A stretch of DNA of 64,000 bases from Protopterus annectens. Taxonomy: Eukaryota; Chordata; Ceratodontiformes; Protopteridae. The notes below the pieces were generated by a model. It saw only the letters and a list, made by a program, of their open reading frames with translations, did not search any database and was not told the DNA's origin. Position 1 is the first letter of the stretch. Every line of letters begins with the position of its first letter. Of this stretch, positions 10,721 through 22,300 are shown one piece after another. The position numbers and the translations under genes are program-made. The DNA is taken from assembly GCF_019279795.1 (NCBI RefSeq), contig NC_056743.1, positions 1,782,759,466 to 1,782,823,465 of the forward strand. Reading direction: 5' to 3'.

Positions 10721-12027
10721 GGGCTTGGCTGTTTAAAGTATTGAAGAGTAAAGTATTACAGACTGCCTCATTGAGTGGAAGAGCTTTTAGGACAAACCAA
10801 TTAAAGGTTTTTAATATATTGGAGAAAAAGTCTATATTGAATTAAGAAATGTTTTGGGTTGTTTCAAGTTGGTGAGTGTTAGGTTGGTGGATGGTACCTC
10901 TCTGGGTATAAACAGCAAGCAGATCACTAAGGGAGTTGGGATAGCTTCAAAAAGTTGTAAATGTACTAGGTTCACAAACAAGTATCCCATCTAGAACTGT
11001 ACCTTTACAGCTGGCATTCTTAAAACTAGCGTGTGTTTTGATAAATTGTGTGTAACCCTAAAGGTTTATTTTAGCTGAGGAAAAGTCTGATGCAAAGTTT
11101 TGCCAGTTCATATTTACATCACTTAGTAAGATTTTTTTTTCATAAGGTATATAATTAGTTATCCAGGAGAGGACATCTTCTAAAGCTGTTACATTATTTC
11201 CAGGTGGGATATAGACTGCAAAAACACAGCTATTTTTATTGTTAACCTTTAGCAGTGATACTAGTACTTTGCTATTTTTGGAAATTTGAGATATTGTATG
11301 AATAGAAAAGGAGGTTGCATAAACTTGGATAAATTAAGGTTATCCCTCCTGCTTTCTTATGGGTCCTATCAACTCTGATTACACTGTAGCCTGGATAGAG
11401 TAGTTTGGAATCTTTAACGTTAGGCTTAAGCCACATTTCTGTGATGGCAAGTATATTAGGGTTATACTGTGATATCCAAGCATATAGCTCAGTAATTTTG
11501 TTACATATGCTATGCAGATTGATAGCGACAATATTCTGGTTTTTTGGAAGACAAGTGGGAGAATGATAAGATGAGGAGTTTGATGTGCTAGCTTTATTAG
11601 TATGGATAGATGGATGTTTTATAATAGGACAATACAGCTGGGAAGATGTATAGTTTGAGGTGGTAGATAAAAGAGGGTTAGTTAATTCACACTTTTGTAG
11701 GGGTGGTTCTTTGCTTTTTAGATTAATTGGTGAGTTTTTGGAGCCTGGGTTGGGGTGGACATCACCACTCTGTGGGATTATTGGGAGGTAGTGCATTAAT
11801 GTAGAGGAGACCTGTATAAGTTTCATTTTTTTAAGCAGAGTGGTGGTAGTGAAGTATTTTGTGCTTAATGCAAAGACAAGGTGAGAGATTAGAAAGACAG
11901 GAAGATATATTGGTACAGCTACTCCTGATTCATGGTATGCTGAGTAAACTTCAGTAGGAGAGGTGTATAGAGGTGAAAGTATATGCTGATAGTTTGTTAG
12001 GATGCTAGTAGCAGCATAAAGAGACAT
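10721..12027 (-). pseudogene. L2-type LINE ORF2 N-terminus: 2A-like motif and AP endonuclease
   Basis: The minus frame 12027-11272 starts with ATG and runs 251 codons. A hydrophobic N-terminal part is followed at residues 87-96 by SGDVHPNPGS, a variant of the DxExNPGP 2A-like motif known near the start of some LINE polymerases; here the final proline is serine. From residue 165 the AP-endonuclease domain begins: NIVAINLHSICNK, then AITEMWLK (catalytic Glu), then GYSVIRVDR and a glycine-rich strand. The frame ends after the first third of the domain. The rest, 11271-10721, is decayed linker. The RT follows on the far side of the composite insert. Confidence 0.75.
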
Positions 12028-12529
12028 ATGCTTTGAGAAACATTTTAAATTTTGGTGGTTAAAGAGAAGAGGAAAAAGTGAAGTGAAGCGTGTAGTATTA
12101 AGTGGAGGGAGACAGAGGTGGAGTTAATAAAGAGAAGTAACTGGAGATTTGTGTTATTACTTAATTCTTATTATGCAATCACGAGAAAAGAAAATGAAAG
12201 ACTATCAATTATAGTTGAAGTCAATCAGAGGTATAAGCAACAAAGCATAACTAAGGACAAAAATAATGAAATTTAGATGCATGTATTTGTATGAACAGTA
12301 GATGAGGCAGTTGAAATTTCTGTGGTTGAGAGGAGTGAGAGTCTGTCCATGGTTATTTGTATGCTGATTATGTTGCTGCAGGTGGGAGGAGTTATGGGTC
12401 CAGTAATAAGTTGTAATTTGGATTGTGCGTGGTAGGTCCAGCAGAAAAATAAGAGATATCAGGGGTGGCTGGGAATGGAGGTAGGGTGGAGAGTGAAGGC
12501 AAGTGTAGCAAGGCAAAGCACAGTGGAAT
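12028..12529 (-). other. L2-type LINE, region upstream of ORF2
   Basis: This lies directly 5' of the endonuclease frame. A minus frame at 12516-12205 (103 codons, His/Asn/Leu-rich) has no recognisable domain. It may be the remnant of ORF1 or 5' UTR. No coiled coil or zinc knuckle is visible. Confidence 0.4.
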
Positions 12530-13210
12530 CAAACTCAGTCCTGCAGAAAAACAATCAGCCAGGATTATCAAAGGTAAGTAAATATAAGCTAAAGACTAGG
12601 ACACAGCAGTGGCAGTGTTAACAAATAATGGAAAAAAGTTGGAAGTATTAACATGAAAAACAGGGAAGATCATATCAGTGGGAGATGGAAACAGAACTAG
12701 GACATCCTAAATGGGAGAAAGTAGAAAGGGAGTTAGGAATGAGATATACATAGCAGACAGGGACAGGCTGCAGTCAAAAATCAATAGTGACACACTATGC
12801 CTTACAAGTGACAGAAAAACAGTAGAGTGGCTAGGGTACAACAGTAGAGTTAAAAATAAATAAATGAGCTCCAGTACAAAGGGAAACTGTTATGCAAAGT
12901 ATTTCTGAGATACCTCAATAATCATAAAATAAGGTGAAACGGGGCAGCTGCACTCATTCTAAGACATGAGATACCCACAAAAGTGAATTTTCCTACACTA
13001 ATCAAGGAAGTACCTAATTAAACAATTACAATATAATGAAAGTCCTTACATAAGGCTCTCCTTTGTGACTTTTCACTCTAATATTTTCTGGAGCAGAAAT
13101 ACTGGGTGGAGTGACCCTACTTCAGAGCCTTACCTGATATTACCATTGATGTCAATTGGGGGAGGGGTGCCTTGATCCCAGCATCACTGTACCTAGTAAA
13201 ATGTATGTGA
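12530..13210. repeat. LINE 5' region repeat, monomer 1
   Basis: This segment matches 14208-14880 at about 80% by eye and in the same order. Landmarks include tcctgcag near the start, ggagaaagtag, and the ttttcactctaat and cctgatgttacca-like stretches near the end. It lies upstream of the minus-strand LINE ORF2, so it could be a tandem 5' UTR or promoter monomer. A third partial match covers about 14890-15060. Confidence 0.65.
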
Positions 13211-14207
13211 AAAAGTTGCTTGCAGGTTACGAAAAGTGTGAAAATATCTGTCTAAACCATATACACTAAATACTGTATGTTAACTGAAGAAGCAATATGT
13301 TTGAAGACTACTTAAACATTGATATACAGAGTGGGAACAATAGTCACATTAATGCCTAACAGCAGCAATCCAAACAAATACACTGCAGTGCAACGGCTGG
13401 GTGGATCATCTTAATGAAAAAGCACACTGTAGAAACTCATGCAGGAGTAAAGTTTGGGTAAATCTCTAAGCGTGTTCTTATCGACTGTCTGGTTGTGTAA
13501 ATGCAGTATGTTATATAACAGTAACTCCCAAGCACAGTAAGCTAACTTAAGAGCTGGAAACAGACCTGCAGTACTTTAATTTTTAATTTTGTTTTACCTA
13601 CTGATAAACTCCTTTATCAGCTAGCCACCACTGTGTTAGGGCCCTAATAATCAGGGCTTAACAGTAACTTTGCTGTTGCACAAACAAGGTTAAACAGAGA
13701 GAGAGAGAGAGAGAAAAATAAAAAGCCACAAACCCTTACAAATACATCAGCTGAATACACCTTTGACTAATTAATTACATAAAGCCACTGAAATCAAATA
13801 AGCACACAATAATCAATGAGCAGCAGAATAGTTACTAACATTACCAAGCACAATATTTCAGCACAGATAATAAAATGCATGCAAGTAACATTAAAAGGAT
13901 TGCATTACAACAAGCAAAATAATGTACACTTAAATAACACATTAAATGCATCAAATAAGGAAATTCACGACAGTTACAATCCTATAAAGTGAAAAGCTGC
14001 AGTGTAATAATGGTACTATTCAAGATTTAAAGAGCACTTATACTTAAACTTTGTGTACCTTAAACTTCCCAGGAGATAATATAGTGACATAACCATAAGT
14101 CTGAGTGCAACTATCAGTGGAAGGTCAAAGAGTGCGTTCAGAGTGTGAGAGGAATTACAGTGTCCCAGCAGGGACTGAAATACAACACATTCCTTAATCA
14201 AGAATTA
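13211..14207. other. A/T-rich spacer between repeat monomers
   Basis: No frame with a recognisable motif. It contains a short (GA)n tract near 13697-13714. The end (about 14045-14110) matches 15050-15110, which supports a tandem arrangement with period about 1-1.7 kb. Confidence 0.5.
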
Positions 14208-15060
14208 CTGTCCTGCAGGAAAAAATCAGTCAGGGCTAATAAAAGGTAAGTAAAAATATCTTAATAGACTAGGACACAGTAAACATAGTGACAATGTTAA
14301 CAACTAACAGCAAAATGTTGGAAATATTAAAAAGAAAATCAGGGAATATGGTATCAGCAGAAGATACAAATGGATAGTCTATCAAACTGCAATATGAGGC
14401 TGCTAAAGGAGACTAGGCCAGTCTAGATGGGAGAAAGTAGATAGGGAGTTAGGAGTGACATATATGTGGCAGAGAGAGGACAGGCAGCAGCCAAAATAAA
14501 TAGTAACCCACTGTGCCTTACAACTGAGAGACAGTCAGGAGAGTGGTCTGGGTACAGCAGTACAGTAAAAAAAATAATAAATGGACTGCAGTAGAAAAGG
14601 GACCCGGTATGGAAAGTATTCCTGAAACACCTCAGTATTCATAAAATAAAGTGAAAGCAGGCAGTTGCACTCATTGTAAGGCAGGAGATACCAACAGCAG
14701 TGAAATTTCGCTACACTAATCTAGGAAATACCTAACTAAACAGGTATGATATAGGGAGAGTTCTTACTTAAGGAACTTCTTCATGATTTTTCACACTAAT
14801 GCCCTCTGGAGCTGAAATCACTGAGTGTCCTGACCCTGCTTTGGAGGCGTACCTGATGTTACCAGTAATGTAAAGAAGGGAGATGCGTGAGACTAGTGTT
14901 GTGGTAGTTAAGGCACTTATTTGTGACTTTTCACTCTAATGCCCTGTGGAGGCAAAATATCTGGGTGTCCTGACCCTGCTTCAGAACATTGCCTTATGTT
15001 AGAATGATGCCACTCTGGAAGGTGGGCCTTGACCCTAGCATCCCTGTATCTTAAACTTCC
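14208..15060. repeat. LINE 5' region repeat, monomers 2 and 3 (partial)
   Basis: Second copy of 12530-13210, followed by a partial third copy of its end (about 14890-15060) that repeats the ttttcactctaatgccct stretch. Divergence between copies is visible throughout, so this array is old. Confidence 0.65.
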
Positions 15061-16004
15061 CTGGAGTTAATATGGTGGTATAGCCATGTGTCTGAATGCA
15101 ATAATTATATTACTGTATATAATGTGCAGGGTCTCTATGATGTGAACATCGACATTTTGGTATATCGAATTTGTAGCATATCAGAACATTCAGTGATGAG
15201 AATTAAGGTAAGTATGCAGGAACAGAAATCAGTGGGAAGTGATGGAGGTGGGCTATCTGTAAATAGAAGAAAACAAATGATGAGGAACCACTGCAAAGAT
15301 TAGTAAAGGGGTCAGTACAGGACAGTATGAAAGACAGGGAGAAACTGGAAGAGAACTGGTAACACAGGATCAAGGTTACTATCAGACAAAAACTGATGAG
15401 TGCAGAAGGAAACAAGAGGATAAAAGAAAAAAAAGGTGATTTAGGAAATGGAGAGAGATAGAGGTGGTACAGAAGGAAGCTAGAAGAAATGAAAGTAGAA
15501 GGAAAGCACTACAAATCAGGGGAAAAGCAATACAAATGAATGTAGAGAGCAAAATTATTACACAGCAAAAAATTCAACAATAATACTGGAAGTGGGAGAA
15601 GCACAGGGAAAACAACTGTCAAAGAAGTATAAGAAGAAACATGCAGAAAGAGCGATATGAAGGATAAGGGGAGGACATGAATATTTAGAACAGGAGGAGC
15701 TAATAACAGAAAAAATTCAAGGAAAACTGCAGAGGGACTTACAAACAGGAAAGTGCAGGAAAAAATAGAGTTGGATATATACTGGAGGAAAAAACAAAGA
15801 GACAAGCTGAATGTAGAAGTGGCAAGGGATTAGATAAAGAAAAACATATATAAAAAGAGAAAGAACAGAGGAACAGTGAATCCTGCTGGTGTGATTAGGA
15901 AGTGAGTATGAGACTGTGATTTAGTTACAGTTTTGCTGCCTTTATGCAGCTTGACTTTCTGTTGCATTCGGCTGTTGTAGGTTCTTATCTACCAAGAGAA
16001 GACT
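15061..16004. other. Purine-rich stretch without recognised gene
   Basis: From about 15190 to 15880 the plus strand is strongly purine-rich (runs such as gaagaaaacaaatgatgagg). Plus frames read as short Lys/Glu/Arg-rich pieces broken by many stops. It may be a decayed coiled-coil ORF of a LINE, but I cannot assign it. The small frame 15088-15303 has no motif. Confidence 0.4.
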
Positions 16005-16330
16005 ATAACAAGTGTGCTGAACCCTGCAACATCTGTATTAATGTTACTGCTCAGTAACAAGTGTGCTGAACCCTGCAACATCTGTATTAATGTTACTGAT
16101 CAACAACAAGTGTACTGAACCCTGCAACATCTGTATTAATGTTACTGCTCAATAACAAGTGTACTGAACCCTGCAACATCTGTATTAATGTTACTGCTCA
16201 ATAACAAGTGTACTGAACCCTGCAACATCTGTATTAATGTTACTGTTTAATAACAAGTGTACTGAACCCTGCAACATTTGTAGTAATGTTACTGCTCAAT
16301 AATGATACTGCTCAATAACAAGAGTACTGA
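16005..16330. repeat. 49-bp minisatellite, about 6.5 copies
   Basis: The unit starts ataacaagtgtactgaaccc and ends gttactgctca. Successive starts are 49 bp apart (for example aacaag at 16007, 16056 and 16105). Later copies carry point changes and one partial unit near 16295-16320. Confidence 0.95.
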
Positions 16331-16672
16331 ACCCCTGCTTAGGAAGCAGCTTGGCATCAGTGATGCTTTTGTGCTTCTTTGAGAGTGAGAAGGAACAGAG
16401 GATAATGTATTCCTAGCTGTGTACAGCTGCACTGAGACCAACAGTGTCTCCAGTACCAAACAGATAGCACGTCCAGTAATGAACTCCAAGCCCTATAAGT
16501 GCTACACCCCTTTTTGGCCCCCATTACTAAGTACCTGCAACCACAGAGTTTTACTTTCCATCCATCTCTATAGCCAACTTAGATGAAGTGGCCATCCTGA
16601 GGCAATGTAACAATCATTTCATGTTTACTGATATCCACCTACAGCTTTGAAAAACTGGCACAGTATGTGAGA
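16331..16672. other. No gene recognised
   Basis: Unique-looking sequence between the minisatellite and the V-SINE locus. The short open frames have no motif. Confidence 0.4.
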
Positions 16673-16742
16673 GATGTGTTTATATGATATTATTGGAAGC
16701 AAAACTAGATGTGTTTACATGATATTATTGGAAGCAAAACTA
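16673..16742. repeat. 35-bp tandem duplication beside a SINE
   Basis: Two 35-bp units (16673-16707 and 16708-16742) differ at one base. The last 16 bp of the second unit, attggaagcaaaacta, is also the target-site duplication of the following SINE. Confidence 0.9.
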
Positions 16743-16921
16743 CCTAAGCAGAGGTGGTGCAGCGGTAGCATTGTCGACTCACAGCAAGAGGTTCCCCTGT
16801 TCAATTCTCGGCTAGAGCACCTTCTGTGTGGAGTCTGCATGTCCTCCCCATGGTCGAGTGGCCTTCGAAAGACATGCGTGAATGGGTGTGCCTAACCGGA
16901 AAAAGCCAAAAGAAGAAGAAG
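16743..16921 (+). mobile_element. V-SINE-related SINE
   Basis: A tRNA-like head is seen with an A-box-like ggtggtgcagcggtagc and a B-box-like gttcaattctc. The vertebrate V-core follows (ccttctgtgtggag, ctgcatgtcctcccc, aaagacatgcg), and the tail ends aagccaaaagaagaagaag. A 16-bp duplication is found at 16727-16742 and 16922-16937. Relatives lie at 235-471 (minus) and about 56643-56897. Confidence 0.85.
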
Positions 16922-16939
16922 ATTGGAAGCAAAACTATC

Positions 16940-17803
16940 TGAAGCCACAGCAAATAACATGCAGGTTAGCAGTACCATACAATGCCACACTAAACTAATC
17001 ACAAATAGTCCAGACCAAACACATAGACCTACTTATGCTGAGGACTTTATAAGTAACCTACCCAAACCACAATGGCATCCTGTAACCTAAGAAACAAGTC
17101 CCTTCAGCAACCTCACAAAAACTCAGCATAGGCAGCACCCACAATGTGTAAGAGTCACACTGATTCAATTCAAACATCTATAAGGCAAACCGCAACACTC
17201 TCCAATATCCTAGTCATAGGTGACTCCATAGTGAGACAAGGTAACACACCACTCAACAGGCTGTGTAAAGAGAGAGTCATGGTCAGTTGCTTATCAGATG
17301 CCAGGATGTATGACATCATGAATGCACTTGACTTCTTGCATGACAATTACATGTATGACTCCGTCATAGTGCATGTGGTGACATGGGTGTAAATGACTTG
17401 AGATGTACCTCCTGGACAATGTAAAGAGAAACGTGATGGAACTCTCAGAATATGTGTCTGAGGCAGGTATGAACCTAGCCTTGAGCACCATTCTACTATC
17501 ATTATGAATGATGCTGTAGTAAAAACAAAAAGATTATTGACTTCATCAATTGGCTTAGCTTTTGGTGTCATACTAAGGAGGTACAATATATATCAGCCTG
17601 GGAGGAGATGGCAGACAGTCCTAACTCATTTGTCAGGCATGGCCTACACCTATTCCCCCTAGGGCTTTTGTATACTAACTAAATTCTTGTCACCATTCAT
17701 AGTGCTTTTTTTGGCAACCTCAGTCTTCTAAATCTTCTAATATAACAAACCAGAATCCAGATAACATAAATTTATTGATGCTCAATGTTAACAGCCTTTA
17801 CAC
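16940..17803 (+). pseudogene. CR1 ORF1 (SGNH esterase) remnant
   Basis: The plus strand matches the CR1 ORF1 at 23.1-24.1 kb from its Thr/Pro-rich linker onward. The frame 17144-17392 contains NILVIGDSIVRQ (block with the Ser nucleophile), VMVSCLSDARM and YDSVIVHVV, then shifts frame before the GVND block. Near 17640 a degenerate RHGLHLFPL-like end is visible. The start of ORF2 (LLMLNVNSLYT) is cut by the LINE insertion at 17804. This copy is more diverged than the one at 23 kb. Confidence 0.75.
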
Positions 17804-19175
17804 AAAAAAAAAAAAAAGGAACTGCCACAGCATCAGTCTGCTCTCCATCATCGGCAAAGTCTTTATAATGATCATACAATCCAGGCTGCAGAAACACAGT
17901 GAGCAAAGCAGCAGGATAAAATAGGCTGGATTCACACCAAACAGTGGATGCTGCTATCAAATTTTCACCATCAATCAGCTAATGGAGGAAAGAATCATGT
18001 GTGGACAATGTACAGTTATCATCTTTATCGATTTCAAGTCTGCATTTGACTGTATCCACTAGTCTGCTCTGTGGAAGACATTGGAGACCGAGCACGTGCT
18101 GAAGAAAATCATCAGACTCCTTCAAATGTTGTGCAGTGGTTTATCCAGCCAAGTGCACATTCGGAATGAACTGTCTGAAGAGCTTACCATCCACAATGGA
18201 GTCTGTCAAGGGGATGTGGTCTCATCACAGCTGTTCAACACAGTGGTGGAGACCATTATGAAGAGAGCATTTGAGGATAGGAGCAGAGTCTGGTACAATG
18301 AATTCCATTCTGTGACTGACCTGATGTTTGCTAATGACAACACCTTTTTGTCATACAGTTATGCTGAGGCCACAGATATCCCCTACAACATTGCCTGCAT
18401 CGTCCAATTGTATGACCTTTGGATAAATGCAGACAAGACCAAAGTGATGGTAACCAAGGTGTCACAAGCCACCATCCACCTCGCAGAAGTTCAGATTCAA
18501 CAAATGCAAGAATTCAAGTGTCTAGGTTCGCTGGTCCAGGAGAAGAAGGTGATATCAACAGCTGAAGGCCATAGCAGGTGTGGACAAGCCATTGCAGCAT
18601 TTGCCTCACTCAAGTGGTGTCTATGGAAGAGGACAAACATCTCTATCACCACCAAGATTCACCTTTTCTGTGTAATGATCTTGTCAATTCTCCTTTATGG
18701 AATGGAAATATGGATCTTCCTCAAGCCAGAGCTAAACAAGCTTGGGATTTTCCAAATGAGATGTCTGTGCCAATTTTTGGTAATCTTGCTTTGTGGCCAC
18801 ATTAGAAATGAGAGCATCTGGACCAGATGTGATCAGCAGCCAACAATTAGTGAACGGATCCAGAGAAGGAGGCTGTGCCAGTTTGGGCACATGTGCAAGA
18901 TGAACACCCACTACTTGCCATACAGACTATTATGGAGAGAGTGCCACACAAACTGGAGAGTTCACAAGTCTTCACCAAAGAAGACGTGGGTTGAACAGGT
19001 CCTGAGAAGCCATCGTCTCAACCTACAGGAGGCCAGACATGCTGCCATGGACTGAACAGCATAAACAGGCATCATGAAGGAAGTCCGCAATCCAGCTGCA
19101 CCCACAGCAGCATACTGACTACACAGTTGACCACCTCTGCTGGCCACCAGCAAGGGACAAAAGAAGAAGAAAAAA
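17804..19175 (+). pseudogene. RTE/Nimb-like LINE, 5'-truncated RT and C-terminal domain
   Basis: It inserted into the older CR1 copy. An A-run (17804-17817) is followed by RT sequence: LLSIIGKVF, then IIFIDFKSAFDC (motif A, near 18020-18055), then NGVCQGDVVSSQLFN (motif B, near 18196), then FANDNTF where FADD is expected (motif C, near 18328). The frame 18081-19055 is open for 324 codons and continues through LLYGMEIW and RRRLCQFGHM to PKKTWVEQVLR. These C-terminal blocks are typical of RTE/Nimb/Ingi-like polymerases. The open frame begins with TTG, not ATG. Its 3' tail runs into a CA repeat. The changed catalytic box suggests it is inactive. Confidence 0.7.
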
Positions 19176-19190
19176 GACACACACACACAC

Positions 19191-19274
<84 letters not shown>

Positions 19275-19281
19275 ACACACA
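19176..19281. repeat. (CA)n microsatellite
   Basis: About 50 CA units with a few interruptions, at the 3' end of the LINE insertion. Open frames through it are artefacts. Confidence 0.97.
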
Positions 19282-19880
19282 TCACTCCCTGCAAGCACTC
19301 CTTACCCTGGAAGATACTGATATATGCATTGCCACAGAGACCTGGTTCAAGAACAGTCAGAGCATTCCATCAGTCAGGGTTTTATTACCTACCACACCTT
19401 CAGGCCCACTGCATTATATGAAGGCATTAAAGATGATGGTGTCTCCATATTCTTAAAAAATACACCTTCAGATGCATTAGACATGATAATGACTTGGAAC
19501 TCCTTATCCATCTTACTATTAACAAAACGCCTTATCAAATCACAACTTAGCTAACTATAACACTCCCTCTATGTCCCCCCTCATCCCATACCTCCTACCC
19601 AACCAGTATGAAGTCACTATGCATTAGGGCAAGCACCATTCTCCTAGGAGCCTACAGCTACCCTCCATTAATGGGGAAATGTATACATTCTAAAACATTT
19701 ATGCCCAGAAATATCTGGACATCATCCATACAAACTCATTGGATCAATTAGCCCCCACCACAACCAAGGAAATTAAAATCCTGGACTTGGTCTATACCAA
19801 AATGGGGTAGCTTTGCTCCCCACAAATTGTAAGTTTTTCTCTGATCAAAGTAGAATACATCAGTCAAATTCACCTTAACT
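19282..19880 (+). pseudogene. CR1 ORF2 endonuclease remnant (continues 16940-17803)
   Basis: The plus frame near 19282-19456 reads LQALLTLEDTDICIATETWF, matching the endonuclease block with catalytic Glu of the CR1 at 24.1 kb. Homology continues in broken frames to about 19860, where LIGSISPHHNQGN-like and TNCKFFSDQS-like pieces correspond to the end of the domain. The RT is missing. Confidence 0.7.
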
Positions 19881-20596
19881 CATTACAGCTGGGTGTTGCC
19901 TGTAGGTGTTTTTAGCAGATACATCCTTCTGACGTTCTGGGCATCAAATATTGCTTGTTCATATTTTCATTAATAATTTTAAAAAACTGCTACATACAAA
20001 GTACTAAAATGTTTCATCTTAAAGCTTACAATATGGCAAACACAACCATGTTGATATTTGACCTCTGTCTAGTGCAGGTAAAGAGCTATTAATTACTATT
20101 CATAGAATATTTATTTATATTGTCATAAATTTCATGCTTTTCAAAATATCTAGACAACCAAGTAGCACAGACAGAACTACTTAGCCTCATATGAAAGCTC
20201 TCAGCTGGATGAATAAAATGCTACTAACTTATTGGTGTAACTAGAGTGGTTGCTGAGATATTGTTAAGTTTTTTACAAATATTACAAATGTAGTTGTAAA
20301 ATGTTTACTGTGACTTATAAATTACATTTTATATCTTAGAACCTAAAGAAACTATCACTATAAAAATAGTTTATGCTAAAGAGGTTGTCATTTACACTTC
20401 TTTAGTATCAACATAGTTCGAGAGAGATGAAAATTTGTTTTTAATGTCAGGACATAATTTGATTCTATAAAAAAGCTTAGGCTCCACCCATTGGAAGTTG
20501 CCATGCAACCTTTTATGAAAAAGCTAATCGAATAAAACTAAATGATGACTTGGTTTAATTCCAAAACCCCTTACATCTCAACATCCCCATGGCAAG
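19881..20596. other. No gene recognised
   Basis: A/T-rich sequence with no frame above background and no terminal repeats that I can see. Confidence 0.4.
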
Positions 20597-21560
20597 TGTT
20601 AATAGGTTCATAGGTTTATAGGTGTTTACTAGGTTAATGACCACAAGGGCCTTTTTAAGTGTAGCAATGCATCCCACATCTCTGAAAAGTACTCATACCC
20701 TTAATAAGTGTAAGCAGGAGCTTGGGAGATGAACCATTTACAGGCTGCCTGTGTTCATTAGAGACATAGGTGCCAAACCAGAGATGACTTTCCTGTTCCC
20801 CATCCAATCATCCAAGTTACACTTGAATTGGTTTAGGGAGGAACTCTCCTTTGCATGGATAGAGAGTCTGTTCTAGAGAAGGGGTAGTCTCTGGGATACA
20901 TACCAGTATCTCCACCACGTCCTATTTATATCACAGGCAAGGTTTAAGTCTTTAGAATGAGCAATTCTGGCGCTGTTTGTTTTGTAGTTATGCAGGAGGT
21001 CCATCAAGGTGGGGTCTGATGATGCCTTGTATGCTAGGACAGATCTCCCCTCAACAGCCTGTAGGAGACAGATTATAGGGATAGAGCCTTGAGGTGATCT
21101 GCATATGTCATGCTACATGTGTCTGTATTCTTTTAGTGAGGAACCTCTGTGGACACTGCAATTATTGGATGTACCTGCCTAGTACATACCAAAGGGGCGT
21201 TCTACTCAATGATAGGTCTGATGAATGCCAAATACAGTGGAACAATGACTTCTTTGGACCTAGATGCCATAACTTTTGTTTATAAGTAACTCAACATAGA
21301 ATTATTTTCTCACCACTGTAAACACATGATGGCCAAAGGCTAGATTACTGTCCATGAGTGTCCCCAAATCCCTGACTACCGAGTCAACTCTTAGAGGCGT
21401 GTTGTCAATATGATAGTTACCAGGGGTAGATGACTTCTTGATGGATACTATTACACATATCTTGGCATTTAGTTTTAGTCCATAGCTGTGATGCCAGTTT
21501 TTTCTGACAAATATATGTGTTGGTGGGGGGTTGTGACTACTGTCATCCTTTACTGCCAAA
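20597..21560 (-). pseudogene. CR1-type LINE 3' half, minus strand
   Basis: The left end carries the reversed 8-bp tail (aggttcataggtttata). Minus frames give GLKLNAKICVIVS, VVRDLGTLMDSNLAFGHHV (21559-21302), then in decayed frames ASSDPTLMDLLHNYKTNSAR, DLNLACDINRTWWR and SQRLPLL. These are all collinear with the C-terminal third of the CR1 ORF2 at 26.1-26.9 kb. Its 3' UTR differs from that copy, so it belongs to a related subfamily. Confidence 0.8.
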
Positions 21561-21569
21561 TCCTATGCA

Positions 21570-22130
21570 CATGTAAATACCTGCATAGACACATCTGTTC
21601 CCTTAGAAGTAAATACAATGCTAAATTTAAAAATAATTCCCTGTGGAGAAACCCTAATATAAACAGGCTCGATGTTAAAAAGAAAAAGCTCATTGCATGC
21701 AAAACTAAATTTAACTCTCAAGATGCCAATAATGCTCTTACTAAACTTTACAAAAAACTCTGGACAATAATCAAATCAAACAAACCAAATATGAGATAAT
21801 ATCCACCCAGGTGAAGGATAAGCACAGATTCTTCTTTAACTATATTAGGAATCTCAGAAATAATGTCCAGCACTGCACACAGCTAATAGTAAAGGATATC
21901 ACATGTCAAGAACAACAAAAGAGAAGGTATACCTCACAAACTTAGCATTTGTGCCATCAGTACCTAGTTATATAAGAAAAATAGATGAAAATTCATTTAG
22001 AGCGATTGCAGATGTTTTGGTACATTTAGACATTTAGATCATTTCTATGAGGCACAGAATGTTTGTTCCAAGTGCTTATACTGCAAGTACCATTACTGGG
22101 TGCTTTCCCTTAATGGCTAGGAGAAATTGC
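21570..22130 (+). pseudogene. CR1/L2-group LINE fragment (endonuclease-RT linker)
   Basis: A plus frame within 21488-21799 reads NSLWRNPNINRLDVKKKKLI and KLYKKLWTIIKSNK, the basic linker typical between endonuclease and RT. It continues in another frame with KDKHRFFFNYIRNLRNN-like sequence ('F..YIR..r' block). No catalytic blocks remain. Orientation is opposite to the neighbour at 20597-21560. Confidence 0.6.
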
Positions 22131-22140
22131 AATGCCTTGA

Positions 22141-22300
22141 GTATTTTATTTTATTTATTTTACAATTGTTGACCAGGATAGTCTGACTGAATGTCCATTT
22201 TCAGCGGAGGCCCCCGTGGAGAGAAAAGCTCCAAGATAAGCAGTTAAGATTACAGATACAATATATACAGTGGTTACATACTTAATAGACTGGATTTGGG
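22141..22300 (-). mobile_element. L2-type LINE 3' end fragment
   Basis: TTTTATTTATTTTA followed by a gttgaccagga-like block and ccattttcagcggaggccc. This is the same arrangement as the L2 3' ends at 2687-2800 and 8141-8260. Only the 3' UTR remains. Confidence 0.65.

Noticed and set aside
18081..19055. 324-codon open frame as a host gene
   Set aside because: The translation is RT and C-terminal domain of an RTE/Nimb-like LINE, it lacks an ATG, and the catalytic box is altered.
18962..19456. Open frames across the CA repeat
   Set aside because: Low-complexity His-Thr or Cys-Val runs; the flanks are LINE sequence in other frames.
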